NCBI GenBank assembly: GCA_964622685.1
Contig: CAZUUU010000093.1
Location: 1-11,998, forward strand
DNA: 11,998 bases
Direction of reading: 5' to 3'
From: Methylibium sp964622685
GTDB taxonomy: Bacteria > Pseudomonadota > Gammaproteobacteria > Burkholderiales > Burkholderiaceae_C
Shown here: in pieces, positions 1 through 5,728 of the stretch
How positions within the stretch are numbered: position 1 is the first letter of the stretch
Layout of the letters: every line of letters starts with the position of its first letter
Position numbers and translations under genes: made by a program
The notes under the pieces: model-generated
What the model was told of the DNA's origin: nothing
Databases searched by the model: none
Seen by the model: only the letters and a program-made list of their open reading frames with translations

Positions 1-299
1 CGGTCGGCGGCGTGCACATCAGCGAGCCGGCGGCCGACCTGGCGGTGATGCTGGCGATCCAGAGTTCGCTGCGCGGCAAGCCGCTGCCGCGCGGCTTCAT
101 CGCCTTCGGCGAGGTCGGCCTGGCCGGCGAGGTGCGACCGGCTCCGCGTGGCCAGGAGCGGCTGAAGGAGGCGGCCAAGCTCGGCTTCAGCGTCGCGGTC
201 GTGCCCAAGGCCAACGCGCCCAGGAAGGCCATCGAGGGGCTGACGATCCACGCGGTCGAACGCGTCGAGCAGGCGGTCGAGCTGTTGCGGGGGCTGTGA
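1..299 (+). CDS. radA: DNA repair protein RadA, C-terminal fragment (5' end outside the window)
   Basis: About the last 98 residues of RadA (Sms), a RecA-like ATPase that acts in recombinational repair and branch migration in the cytoplasm. The reading frame enters at base 3. What is visible is the C-terminal Lon-protease-like domain: VGGVHISEPAADLAV, then FGEVGLAGEVRP and the strongly conserved GQERLKEAAKLGF. The N-terminal zinc finger, Walker motifs and KNRFG motif lie upstream of the window and cannot be checked. The frame ends at a TGA at 297-299, and the next gene's ATG begins on the last base of that stop (TGATG), so the two are probably cotranscribed and translationally coupled. The family call rests on the near-consensus C-terminal motifs. 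The GTG at 12 is an internal codon and not a start. Confidence 0.93.
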   Translation, partial: VGGVHISEPAADLAVMLAIQSSLRGKPLPRGFIAFGEVGLAGEVRPAPRGQERLKEAAKLGFSVAVVPKANAPRKAIEGLTIHAVERVEQAVELLRGL

Positions 300-1096
300 T
301 GCGCATCGCCGCCGTCTCCGACATCCACGGCAATCTGCCGGCACTCGAGGCGGTGCTGGCCGAGATCGCGCGCCTCGGCGTCGACGTCGTCGTCAACCTC
401 GGCGACATCGTCAGCGGCCCGCTGTGGCCGCGCGAGACCGCGCAGCGCCTGATGGCGCTCGACCTGCCGACGATCGCCGGCAACCACGAGCGCCAGCTGC
501 TGACGATCCCGCGCGCGCGCCAGTCGGCCAGCGACGCTCACGCCGCGGCCGCGCTGGGCGAGGCCGAGCGCGCCTGGCTGCGTCGCCTGCCCGTCGCGCT
601 CCGGCTGGCGGAGGACGTGGCGTGCTGCCACGGCACGCCGGCGAGCGACCTGCACTACCTGCTGGAAACGGTGACGACCGGCTTCGGCATCGACGGCTCG
701 CGCGGCGTGCGGGCGGCCAGCGCCGACGAGGTGGCGGCGCGTTGCGCCGGCGTCGAAGGCAGCCTGCTGCTGTGCGGCCACAGCCACGTGCCGCGCGCGC
801 TGCGGCTGGCGGGCGGGATGCTGGTCGTCAATCCGGGCAGCGTGGGCCTGCAGGCCTACGACGACGACCAGCCGGCGGTGCATTGGGTCGAGGTCGGCAG
901 TCCGCACGCGCGCTGGGCGCTGGTCGAGCGCCGGCGGCCCGGCGTCGACTGGGACGTGGCGCTGATGGCCACCGCCTACGACTGGGAAGCCGCTGCCTCG
1001 CTGGCCGAGCGCAACGGGCGGGGCGACTGGGCCGATGCGCTGCGCACCGGCCACGTCGGGCGGACCGAGGCTGCGTCGCGGGCCGCGCCGCCATGA
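299..1096 (+). CDS. Calcineurin-like metallophosphoesterase (YfcE/MJ0936-like)
   Basis: A 265-residue cytoplasmic metallophosphoesterase, probably hydrolysing phosphodiesters or phosphomonoesters with two metal ions such as Mn2+; the substrate cannot be read from the sequence. All expected metal-ligand motifs are present: D8-x-H10 in SDIHGN, G35-D36, G61-N62-H63-E64, H111-G, and C159-GHSH with H161 and H163. The late motif VNPGSVGLQAYDDD is typical of the YfcE-like subfamily. I chose ATG 299, which overlaps the radA stop; a GTG one codon earlier (296) is also possible. There is no clear Shine-Dalgarno, which fits translational coupling. Its stop overlaps the next start (ATGA, 1093-1096), so three genes form a tight operon. 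No signal peptide or membrane segment is seen. Fold and chemistry are well supported; the biological role is unknown. Confidence 0.9.
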   Translation: MRIAAVSDIHGNLPALEAVLAEIARLGVDVVVNLGDIVSGPLWPRETAQRLMALDLPTIAGNHERQLLTIPRARQSASDAHAAAALGEAERAWLRRLPVALRLAEDVACCHGTPASDLHYLLETVTTGFGIDGSRGVRAASADEVAARCAGVEGSLLLCGHSHVPRALRLAGGMLVVNPGSVGLQAYDDDQPAVHWVEVGSPHARWALVERRRPGVDWDVALMATAYDWEAAASLAERNGRGDWADALRTGHVGRTEAASRAAPP

Positions 1097-1512
1097 GCCG
1101 GGGCTGGATCGCCTGGGCGCTGGCCGTGGCGGCGATCGGCGCCGGCTACGCGTCGTACGGCGGGCCGGGCGTGGCGCTGGCCGGGACCGTGATCGTGTTC
1201 TGGCTGCTGCTCGACTTCAGCCGCGCGTTGCGTGCCATGCGGCGCGCCGCGTCGGCGCCCAAGGGCAGCGTGCCGAGCGCCGTGATGCTGGCCACCCGCT
1301 TGCGACCGGGCATGACGACGGTCGATGTCCTGCGTATCGCGGGCAGCCTGGGCGAACCGGTGAGCGGGGGCGCCGAGGAGCGCTACCGCTGGACGGATGC
1401 CGGCGGCAGTGCGGTCGTCGCGACCTTCGGCGGCGGGCGCCTCCAGTCCTCCACCCTGCAGCGGCCCGAAACGAACGAAGGACCCGATGAGGGTCCTTCG
1501 CGGGGCGCCTGA
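1093..1512 (+). CDS. Small predicted membrane protein of unknown function
   Basis: A 139-residue protein whose ATG overlaps the previous stop (ATGA), so it is probably coupled to the phosphoesterase. The N-terminus holds two hydrophobic stretches, about residues 5-20 and 25-42 (ending IVFWLLLDF), then a basic segment (SRALRAMRRA) that would place the rest on the cytoplasmic side. Residues about 60-120 form a soluble part containing LRPGMTTVDVLRIAGSLGEP and a YRWTDAGGSAVVATF segment. This vaguely recalls the small SmpA/OmlA-like fold (a 'MTxxxV...LGxP' helix followed by a W-containing strand), but that is only a resemblance. I do not recognise a named family. The last twelve or so codons carry a strong hairpin (1476-1500), so the C-terminal tail may be shaped by terminator function and not by protein function. 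Confidence 0.72.
   Translation: MSRGWIAWALAVAAIGAGYASYGGPGVALAGTVIVFWLLLDFSRALRAMRRAASAPKGSVPSAVMLATRLRPGMTTVDVLRIAGSLGEPVSGGAEERYRWTDAGGSAVVATFGGGRLQSSTLQRPETNEGPDEGPSRGA
1476..1500. terminator. Hairpin between convergent genes, probable terminator
   Basis: Perfect 10-bp inverted repeat (CGAAGGACCC / GGGTCCTTCG) with a 5-base loop GATGA. It lies inside the 3' end of the plus-strand membrane-protein gene (stop 1510-1512) and just beyond the stop of the minus-strand PEP-CTERM gene (end 1527). On the minus strand the stem is followed by TTCGTTTCG, a partial U-tract; on the plus strand it is followed by GC-rich sequence without Ts. It therefore best serves as an intrinsic terminator for the minus-strand gene and at most a weak one for the plus-strand operon. 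Confidence 0.72.
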
Positions 1513-1526
1513 GCAGCCGTTGCGCG

Positions 1527-1922
1527 CTACTGGCCGCGGCGGCGCCGCGCCATGAAGCCCACCACGCCCAGGCCGGCGAGGATCAGCGCGTAGGTGTGCA
1601 GTTCCGGGACCGGCGAAGCACTGGCTTCGAAGGTGGCGCCGCCCTCGGTCGCGTCGTCGCCGGCCAGGGCCACGGCACCCTGCCGACTGAGCATGCGGAA
1701 GGAACCCATCGCGTCGGCGGAAGGCGCCGTCGGTGCCGAGAAGGCCGGGCGACCGATGTGGACGTCGGCCGGCGCCGCGGCGCGCAGGTCGGCCGTGCCG
1801 GCGAAGCTGTCGACGCCCATCCAGGATGGGGCCGGGGCCGTGACATCGGCTTGCGCCTGAACCAGGCCGACGAACAGCAGGTTCGACAGCAGGCTCATCA
1901 GGATCTTGGACAGGGGCTTCAT
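1527..1922 (-). CDS. Short PEP-CTERM sorting-domain protein (PEL variant)
   Basis: A 131-residue exported protein. The N-terminus (MKPLSKILMSLLSNLLFVGL) is a signal peptide with probable cleavage after AQA near residue 24. The C-terminus has the three-part PEP-CTERM sorting signal: a VPEL motif at 105-108, a hydrophobic helix (HTYALILAGLGVVGF, 109-123) and an Arg cluster (RRRR, 126-129). In this family the signal is processed by an exosortase (EpsH/XrtA type) and the protein goes to the cell surface or extracellular matrix. The canonical Pro after Glu is replaced by Leu (VPELHTYAL). The roughly 80-residue middle is rich in Ala, Pro and Asp and has no recognisable domain. No exosortase or exopolysaccharide gene is in the window. 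The start is ATG 1922; no strong Shine-Dalgarno is visible. The sorting signal is clear; the function is unknown. Confidence 0.85.
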   Translation of the reverse strand: MKPLSKILMSLLSNLLFVGLVQAQADVTAPAPSWMGVDSFAGTADLRAAAPADVHIGRPAFSAPTAPSADAMGSFRMLSRQGAVALAGDDATEGGATFEASASPVPELHTYALILAGLGVVGFMARRRRGQ

Positions 1923-2015
1923 GGGCAGCGGCGAGGGTCCGGTCGGACTGGCTTCCAGCAGCTCGGGTGGGCTGCGGAGGCCGTGAACTTATGCGCCGGG
2001 GTGCGCTGCAGCAAT

Positions 2016-2084
2016 CCCCCATCAGGGGCCAACCCCCGCGATCCGGGGGGCGTTGACCGTCCGGCTGTGACCGGCAGGCCACAG
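2016..2084. other. Cluster of short dyads upstream of ilvE
   Basis: Three small inverted repeats sit in the 208-bp divergent gap before ilvE: CCCC-ATCA-GGGG (about 2017-2028), CCCCCG-CGATC-CGGGGG (2033-2049, 6-bp stem) and CTGTGACC-GGCA-GGCCACAG (2065-2084, 7 of 8 paired). All lie upstream of the proposed ilvE -10 at 2097, so they are not in its leader RNA. The last overlaps where the -35 and an operator would be. Function is unknown; GC-rich DNA yields such dyads by chance, so support is weak. Confidence 0.3.
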
Positions 2085-2096
2085 TCTGCGGACTCG

Positions 2097-2102
2097 TAGA
2101 AT
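2097..2102 (+). promoter_or_regulatory. Candidate -10 element for the ilvE operon
   Basis: TAGAAT in a GC-rich gap, 28 bases before the ilvE ATG. Transcription would start near 2109, giving a leader of about 22 bases containing the GAGGA ribosome site at 2120-2124. No convincing -35 hexamer is found 16-18 bases upstream. The call rests on match to the sigma-70 -10 consensus and position. Confidence 0.5.
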
Positions 2103-2130
2103 TTGCGCTCTTTCGAACCGAGGAACTCCC

Positions 2131-3054
2131 ATGTCGATGTCCGACCGCGACGGCAAGATCTGGATGGACGGCGAGCTCGTCGACTGGCGCGACGCCAAGA
2201 TCCACGTCCTGAGCCACACCCTGCACTACGGCTGCGGCGCCTTCGAGGGAGTGCGCGCTTACAACACGGTCAAGGGCACGGCGATCTTCCGCCTGCGCGA
2301 GCACACCGAACGACTTTTCAACAGCGCCAAGATCCTGCGCATGAAGATCCCGTTCTCGCTCGAGCAGGTGATGGAGGCGCAGCGCGCGGTGGTCAAGGCC
2401 AACCAGCTGGAGAGCTGCTACCTGCGCCCGCTGACCTGGATCGGCGACCAGAAGCTGGGCGTCAGCCCCAAGGGCAACACCATCCACCTGATGGTCGCCG
2501 CCTGGGCCTGGGGCGCCTACCTCGGCGAAGAGGGCTTGAAGCGCGGCATCCGCGTGAAGACCAGCAGCTACACGCGCCACCACGTCAACATCACGATGAC
2601 GCAGGCCAAGGCGGTCAGCAACTACACGAACTCGATCCTGGCCAACATGGAGGCCACCGACGACGGCTACGACGAGGCCCTGCTGCTCGACGCCTCGGGC
2701 TTCGTCTCCGAAGGCGCCGGCGAGAACCTCTTCGTCATCAAGAACGGCGTCGTGTACACGCCCGACCTGTCGGCCGGCGCGCTGAACGGCATCACGCGCA
2801 ACACCGTGTTCGCGATCTGCCAGGACCTGGGGCTCAAGCTGGTCGAGAAGCGCATCACCCGCGACGAGGTCTACATCTGCGACGAGGCCTTCTTCACCGG
2901 CACGGCCGCGGAAGTGACGCCGATCCGCGAGCTGGACCGCATCGAGCTCGGTGCCGGTTCGCGCGGGCCGATCACGGAGAAGATCCAGTCGGCCTTCTTC
3001 GACATCGTGAACGGCCGCAACCCCAAGTACGCCGAATGGCTGACCGCGGTCTGA
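2131..3054 (+). CDS. ilvE: Branched-chain amino acid aminotransferase
   Basis: A 307-residue PLP-dependent class IV aminotransferase that interconverts Leu, Ile and Val with their 2-oxo acids using glutamate/2-oxoglutarate, the last step of branched-chain synthesis, in the cytoplasm. Visible signatures are HTLHYGCGAFEGVRAY (29-44), YLRPLTWIG (97-105), the lysine expected to carry PLP at K160 in TQAKAVSNYTNS, EGAGENLF (194-201) and FFTGTAAEVTPI (254-265). Length equals the usual IlvE length of about 305-310. I chose ATG 2131 because a Shine-Dalgarno GAGGAA (2120-2125) sits about six bases upstream; ATG 2137 is a possible alternative. It is first of a three-gene plus-strand cluster with the zinc-ribbon protein and waaF. 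A D-amino acid aminotransferase or aminodeoxychorismate lyase is unlikely because of the length and the GEN and TGTAAE motifs. Confidence 0.96.
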   Translation: MSMSDRDGKIWMDGELVDWRDAKIHVLSHTLHYGCGAFEGVRAYNTVKGTAIFRLREHTERLFNSAKILRMKIPFSLEQVMEAQRAVVKANQLESCYLRPLTWIGDQKLGVSPKGNTIHLMVAAWAWGAYLGEEGLKRGIRVKTSSYTRHHVNITMTQAKAVSNYTNSILANMEATDDGYDEALLLDASGFVSEGAGENLFVIKNGVVYTPDLSAGALNGITRNTVFAICQDLGLKLVEKRITRDEVYICDEAFFTGTAAEVTPIRELDRIELGAGSRGPITEKIQSAFFDIVNGRNPKYAEWLTAV

Positions 3055-3059
3055 ACACC

Positions 3060-3260
3060 ATGAACGAACCCAAGGCCGTCGTCGAGGTGAGTGCCCAGGA
3101 CCTGCAGGGCCCGGGCGTCGTGTTCTGCCCCAACCCGAAGATGCCGCTGTGGAGCAACCACCCGCGCGTCTTCATCGCCGTCGCCGACGGCGAGGGCAAG
3201 TGCCCGTACTGCGGCACGGTCTATCGCCTCAAGGCCGGCGAGAAGCTGCACGCGCACTGA
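3060..3260 (+). CDS. Small CHCC-type zinc-finger protein
   Basis: A 66-residue protein beginning at ATG 3060, five bases after the ilvE stop, so probably coupled to it. It shows the four-ligand zinc-ribbon pattern of the zf-CHCC family: C23 (VVFCPNP), H34 (SNHPRVF), then C48 and C51 (CPYCGTVY). The fold is also found in the mitochondrial complex I subunit NDUFS6; bacterial members are small stand-alone proteins whose role is not established. The whole protein is little more than the domain, ending KAGEKLHAH. There is no signal peptide or membrane segment. Its place between ilvE and waaF is, as far as I recall, conserved in Burkholderiales, but no functional link to either is evident. The family call is firm; the function is unknown. 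Confidence 0.9.
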   Translation: MNEPKAVVEVSAQDLQGPGVVFCPNPKMPLWSNHPRVFIAVADGEGKCPYCGTVYRLKAGEKLHAH

Positions 3261-3299
3261 CGCGCCTGCGCTGACGCCCCGCCCGGCCGCGTCGCTGCG

Positions 3300-4340
3300 A
3301 TGACCCGTTCCCTCGTCATCGCGCCGCAGTGGATCGGCGACGCCGTGATGGCCGAGCCGCTGCTGGCGGCGCTGGCCGCGCGCGGCGAGCAGCTCACGGT
3401 CGCGGCCCTGCCCTGGGTGGCGCCGGTGCTGCGCGCGATGCCGCAGGTCGGCGAGGTGATCGACGTGCCCTTCGCGCACGGCCAGCTCGACTGGGCGGCT
3501 CGTCGCGCACTCGCCCGCACGCTGAAGGGCCGCTGCTTCGACGCCGCCTACGTGCTGCCGAACTCGCTGAAGTCGGCGTTGGTGCCGTGGCTGGCGCGCA
3601 TCCCGCGGCGCGTCGGCTACCAGGGCGAGGGCCGCTTCGTGCTGCTGAACGAACGCACCGCCAACCCGGTCGGCAAGCCGCCGATGGTCGACTTCTACGG
3701 CGCCCTCGCCGGCGGGCTGCCGGCCGGCGCACGGCCGCGGCTGCAGCTGGCGGCGCCGGCGATCGCGGCGGCGCTCGGCCGGCTGGACCTCGCGCCCGGC
3801 GGCTACTGGGTGTTCGCGCCCGGTGCCGAGTACGGCGCGGCCAAGCGCTGGCCGGCGCCGCACTACGCGGCGCTGGCGCGCCAGCTCCAGGGCCGCCACG
3901 GCCTGCCGGTGCTGCTGCTCGGCTCGGCCAAGGAAGCACCGATCTGCGAGGAGATCGCCGCCCTGGCGCCGGGGGCCTGTCGCGTGCTGGCGGGGCGCAC
4001 CTCGCTCGACGATGCGATGGCGCTGATCGCCGCGGCACGCGGCGTGGTCAGCAACGACTCCGGCCTGATGCACGTGGCGGCCGCCTTCGGCAAGCCGCAG
4101 GCGGCCGTGTTCGGATCGACGAGTCCGCAGCACACGCCGCCGCTCAATCCGCACGCGCGCGTGCTGTGGCTCAAGACCCTGCGCGGCGAGGCCCAGCTCG
4201 ACTGCCAGCCCTGCTTCGAGCGCGACTGCCGCTACGGGCACCTGCGCTGCCTGACCGACATCACGCCCGAGCGCGTCGATGCCGCGCTCGGCGACGCCCT
4301 CGCCAAGGCCGCCGCCAGCGTAACGCCCGCCGCGACCTGA
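3300..4340 (+). CDS. waaF: Lipopolysaccharide heptosyltransferase II
   Basis: A 346-residue GT-B fold glycosyltransferase (family GT9) that transfers the second L-glycero-D-manno-heptose from its ADP-sugar onto the inner core of LPS at the cytoplasmic face of the inner membrane. Evidence: N-terminal APQWIGDAVMAEPLL, where D14 matches the catalytic-base region; YVLPNSLKSALVPW; the nucleotide-sugar region FAPGAEYGAAKRWP (172-185); and NDSGLMHVAAAFGKPQ beginning at N252, followed by FGSTSPQHTPPL. The C-terminal Cys group (CQPCFERDC) is common in WaaF. Length matches the family (about 340-350). It starts at ATG 3300, 39 bases after the zinc-ribbon gene, without a clear Shine-Dalgarno. WaaC is the main alternative, but the NSLKSALVPW and GSTSPQHTPPL motifs favour WaaF. 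A hairpin spans its stop codon. Confidence 0.94.
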   Translation: MTRSLVIAPQWIGDAVMAEPLLAALAARGEQLTVAALPWVAPVLRAMPQVGEVIDVPFAHGQLDWAARRALARTLKGRCFDAAYVLPNSLKSALVPWLARIPRRVGYQGEGRFVLLNERTANPVGKPPMVDFYGALAGGLPAGARPRLQLAAPAIAAALGRLDLAPGGYWVFAPGAEYGAAKRWPAPHYAALARQLQGRHGLPVLLLGSAKEAPICEEIAALAPGACRVLAGRTSLDDAMALIAAARGVVSNDSGLMHVAAAFGKPQAAVFGSTSPQHTPPLNPHARVLWLKTLRGEAQLDCQPCFERDCRYGHLRCLTDITPERVDAALGDALAKAAASVTPAAT

Positions 4341-4368
4341 GGTCCAGGCCGGGCGGCCGCAGGTCGCG
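4331..4368. terminator. Inverted repeat spanning the waaF stop, possible terminator
   Basis: CGCGACCTG (4331-4339) and CAGGTCGCG (4360-4368) form a perfect 9-bp stem; a nested GGCC/GGCC pair (4347-4350 and 4355-4358) could close the inside. The left arm covers the last waaF codons. No T-tract follows on either strand, so intrinsic termination is uncertain. Its place between the convergent waaF and DUF3455 genes is what suggests a terminator. Confidence 0.45.
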
Positions 4369-4390
4369 TCAGCCGGGGATCGAGGGTCGA

Positions 4391-4945
4391 TCAGCGGCCG
4401 TAGAACACGTAGTCGGCGGCGTAGCTGACGACCTTCTTCTCGCCCTTGTTGGTTTCGGCGCAGGGCAGCGCGGGCGCGACGCCGCCCACGGTCTTCAGGC
4501 GCTGGATGTAGCTCACGCCCTGCATCACGCCGCTGCCGGTCGCCGGGTCGGCCTTCACCAGTTGCAGCGGGATGCTGCCCGGCGTGCCCGCGTTCGGCGC
4601 GACCGCGACCTGCTTGCCCACGACGCGCGAGCCGTCACTCGACACCCAGGTGGCCGGCGGGCCGAAGTAGCTGCCGACGTCCTTGCCGCTGCCGTCCTTG
4701 AGCCTGGCGACGGGGCCGACGAAGACCCACTCGTACTGGCCCGCCATGTCCTTCTTGTCGCGGCATTCGTAGGTGATCTGGCCGGCGTCGGTCGTCGTCC
4801 ACATCTTCTGGCTCTCGCCGGCCGGGACGCGCACGGCCTCGGGCAGCGCGGCGTTGTCGATCTTCATCGACGTCGTCGGCATGCCGCTGCAGGCGGCGAG
4901 GCCCAGGGCCAGGGCAGCGGTGCCCAGCGTCAGGTGGGTATGCAT
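4391..4945 (-). CDS. DUF3455 lipoprotein
   Basis: A 184-residue predicted lipoprotein. The signal peptide (MHTHLTLGTAALALGLAAC) ends in a lipobox LAAC with C19 as the lipidated cysteine. The mature part fits the DUF3455 family: VPAGESQKMWTTTDAGQITYEC near the start, then YEWVFVGPVARLKD, a GSYFGPPATWVSSDGSRVVG segment and a conserved end CAETNKGEKKVVSYAADYVFY. Two cysteines in the mature part, in YECRD and LPCAE, could form a disulfide. The family's function is not known to me. Start ATG 4945 has a good Shine-Dalgarno AAGGAG on the minus strand (4959 down to 4954) eight bases upstream. It lies 93 bases beyond the anti-sigma gene on the same strand, behind a leader dyad and a candidate ECF-type promoter, so it may be a target of the adjacent sigma factor. 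Confidence 0.87.
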   Translation of the reverse strand: MHTHLTLGTAALALGLAACSGMPTTSMKIDNAALPEAVRVPAGESQKMWTTTDAGQITYECRDKKDMAGQYEWVFVGPVARLKDGSGKDVGSYFGPPATWVSSDGSRVVGKQVAVAPNAGTPGSIPLQLVKADPATGSGVMQGVSYIQRLKTVGGVAPALPCAETNKGEKKVVSYAADYVFYGR

Positions 4946-4958
4946 CGTGAGTTCTCCT

Positions 4959-4997
4959 TGGATGGCGTTCGCGAAGGCCCATGCCTTCTGCCATCCA
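4959..4997 (-). repeat. Leader dyad abutting the DUF3455 ribosome site
   Basis: Outer arms TGGATGGC (4959-4966) and GCCATCCA (4990-4997) form 8 bp. Inside, GAAGGC (4973-4978) and GCCTTC (4983-4988) form 6 bp around a 4-base loop, leaving an asymmetric internal loop (6 versus 1). The outer stem touches the first base of the Shine-Dalgarno. It could be a terminator-like or translation-control hairpin in RNA reading through from the sigma operon. The structure is plain in the sequence; the function is inferred. Confidence 0.5.
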
Positions 4998-5026
4998 CTA
5001 CGGAGCGGACCGCCCGCGCGGATGCA
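4997..5026 (-). promoter_or_regulatory. Candidate ECF-type promoter for the DUF3455 gene
   Basis: On the minus strand TGCATCC (5026-5020) and CGTAGT (5002-4997) are separated by 17 bases. CGT-type -10 cores and a spacer of 16-17 are common in promoters read by ECF sigma factors, and an ECF sigma gene lies just upstream in the same orientation. No copy of the pair is seen before the sigma gene itself. Transcription would start near 4990. The assignment is an inference from motif shape and context. Confidence 0.35.
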
Positions 5027-5038
5027 CCCCGCTCGAAA

Positions 5039-5725
5039 TCAGATCTGCAGCTTGCCGACCGACAGGATCGGCCCGGTGGGCGCACCGGTCGGCGAGCCGC
5101 CGCTCGGCTCGAGGCTGACCGCGAAGGCCGCGGTGTCCTTCAGCAGCAGCGCGCGCTGCACCGTGGTCGGCTGCTGGCCGGAGACAAGGCCGAGCGAGCG
5201 CGGCGCCCCCTGCGGCGGCACGGCCCACAGCTCGAAGGCACGCCCCGCGCCGGGCGCGACCTCGTGGATGGGCTGCAGCACCAGGGCCCGGCCGTCGCGC
5301 GTGAGGCCGGCCGCGAAGCCGGCCTGCAGCACGCCGGCGGCTTCGGGGTTGGGGGCGATCACGATCACGATCGGCGGCTCGACCGGTCGCGGCTGCGACA
5401 GCACCAGGCCGAAGGCCAGCGCCGCCACCGTGGCAAAGGCCGACACGCCCTGCCACAGCCCCAGCCTCAGCCACCAGCGCAGCGGCGCGGCCGCGCTCGC
5501 GAACAGCCGTTGCTCGACCCGCGACCAGACCGTCGCCGACGGTGGCACCGGCGTCACCGCCGCGCTCAGCGGGATCAGTCGTGCCTGCCACGCCGCCACG
5601 GCCGCGCGCAGGGCCGGGTGGGCCGGCAGCAGCGACTCGAAGCGGCGCCGCGCCGGCCCGCGCAGCGTGCCGAGCACGTGCTCGGCCGCCAAGCGGTCGA
5701 CGAGGGCAGGGCGGCTGTAGTCCAT
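5039..5725 (-). CDS. RskA-type anti-sigma factor
   Basis: A 228-residue single-pass membrane anti-sigma factor that would hold the neighbouring ECF sigma factor inactive until a signal triggers its release. The N-terminal cytoplasmic part shows the helical anti-sigma pattern LAAEHVLGTLRGPARRRFE (about 12-30), W46-QARL and WSRVEQRLF (67-75). A membrane helix follows at about 92-110 (GVSAFATVAALAFGLVLS). The periplasmic part matches the RskA C-terminal domain: QPIHEVAPGAGRAFELWAVP, and FAVSLEPSGGSPTGAPTGPI, the typical family ending. There is no cysteine in the protein, so it is not a zinc-binding (ZAS) anti-sigma factor. The ATG lies 3 bases after the sigma gene's stop, which fits balanced production of the pair. 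The signal sensed is unknown. Confidence 0.9.
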   Translation of the reverse strand: MDYSRPALVDRLAAEHVLGTLRGPARRRFESLLPAHPALRAAVAAWQARLIPLSAAVTPVPPSATVWSRVEQRLFASAAAPLRWWLRLGLWQGVSAFATVAALAFGLVLSQPRPVEPPIVIVIAPNPEAAGVLQAGFAAGLTRDGRALVLQPIHEVAPGAGRAFELWAVPPQGAPRSLGLVSGQQPTTVQRALLLKDTAAFAVSLEPSGGSPTGAPTGPILSVGKLQI

Positions 5726-5728
5726 CGC

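Noticed and set aside
976..2583. A 535-codon minus-strand open frame crossing three gene ends and the ilvE promoter
   Set aside because: No domain is recognisable, and it overlaps clear genes and regulatory DNA; a GC-driven shadow.
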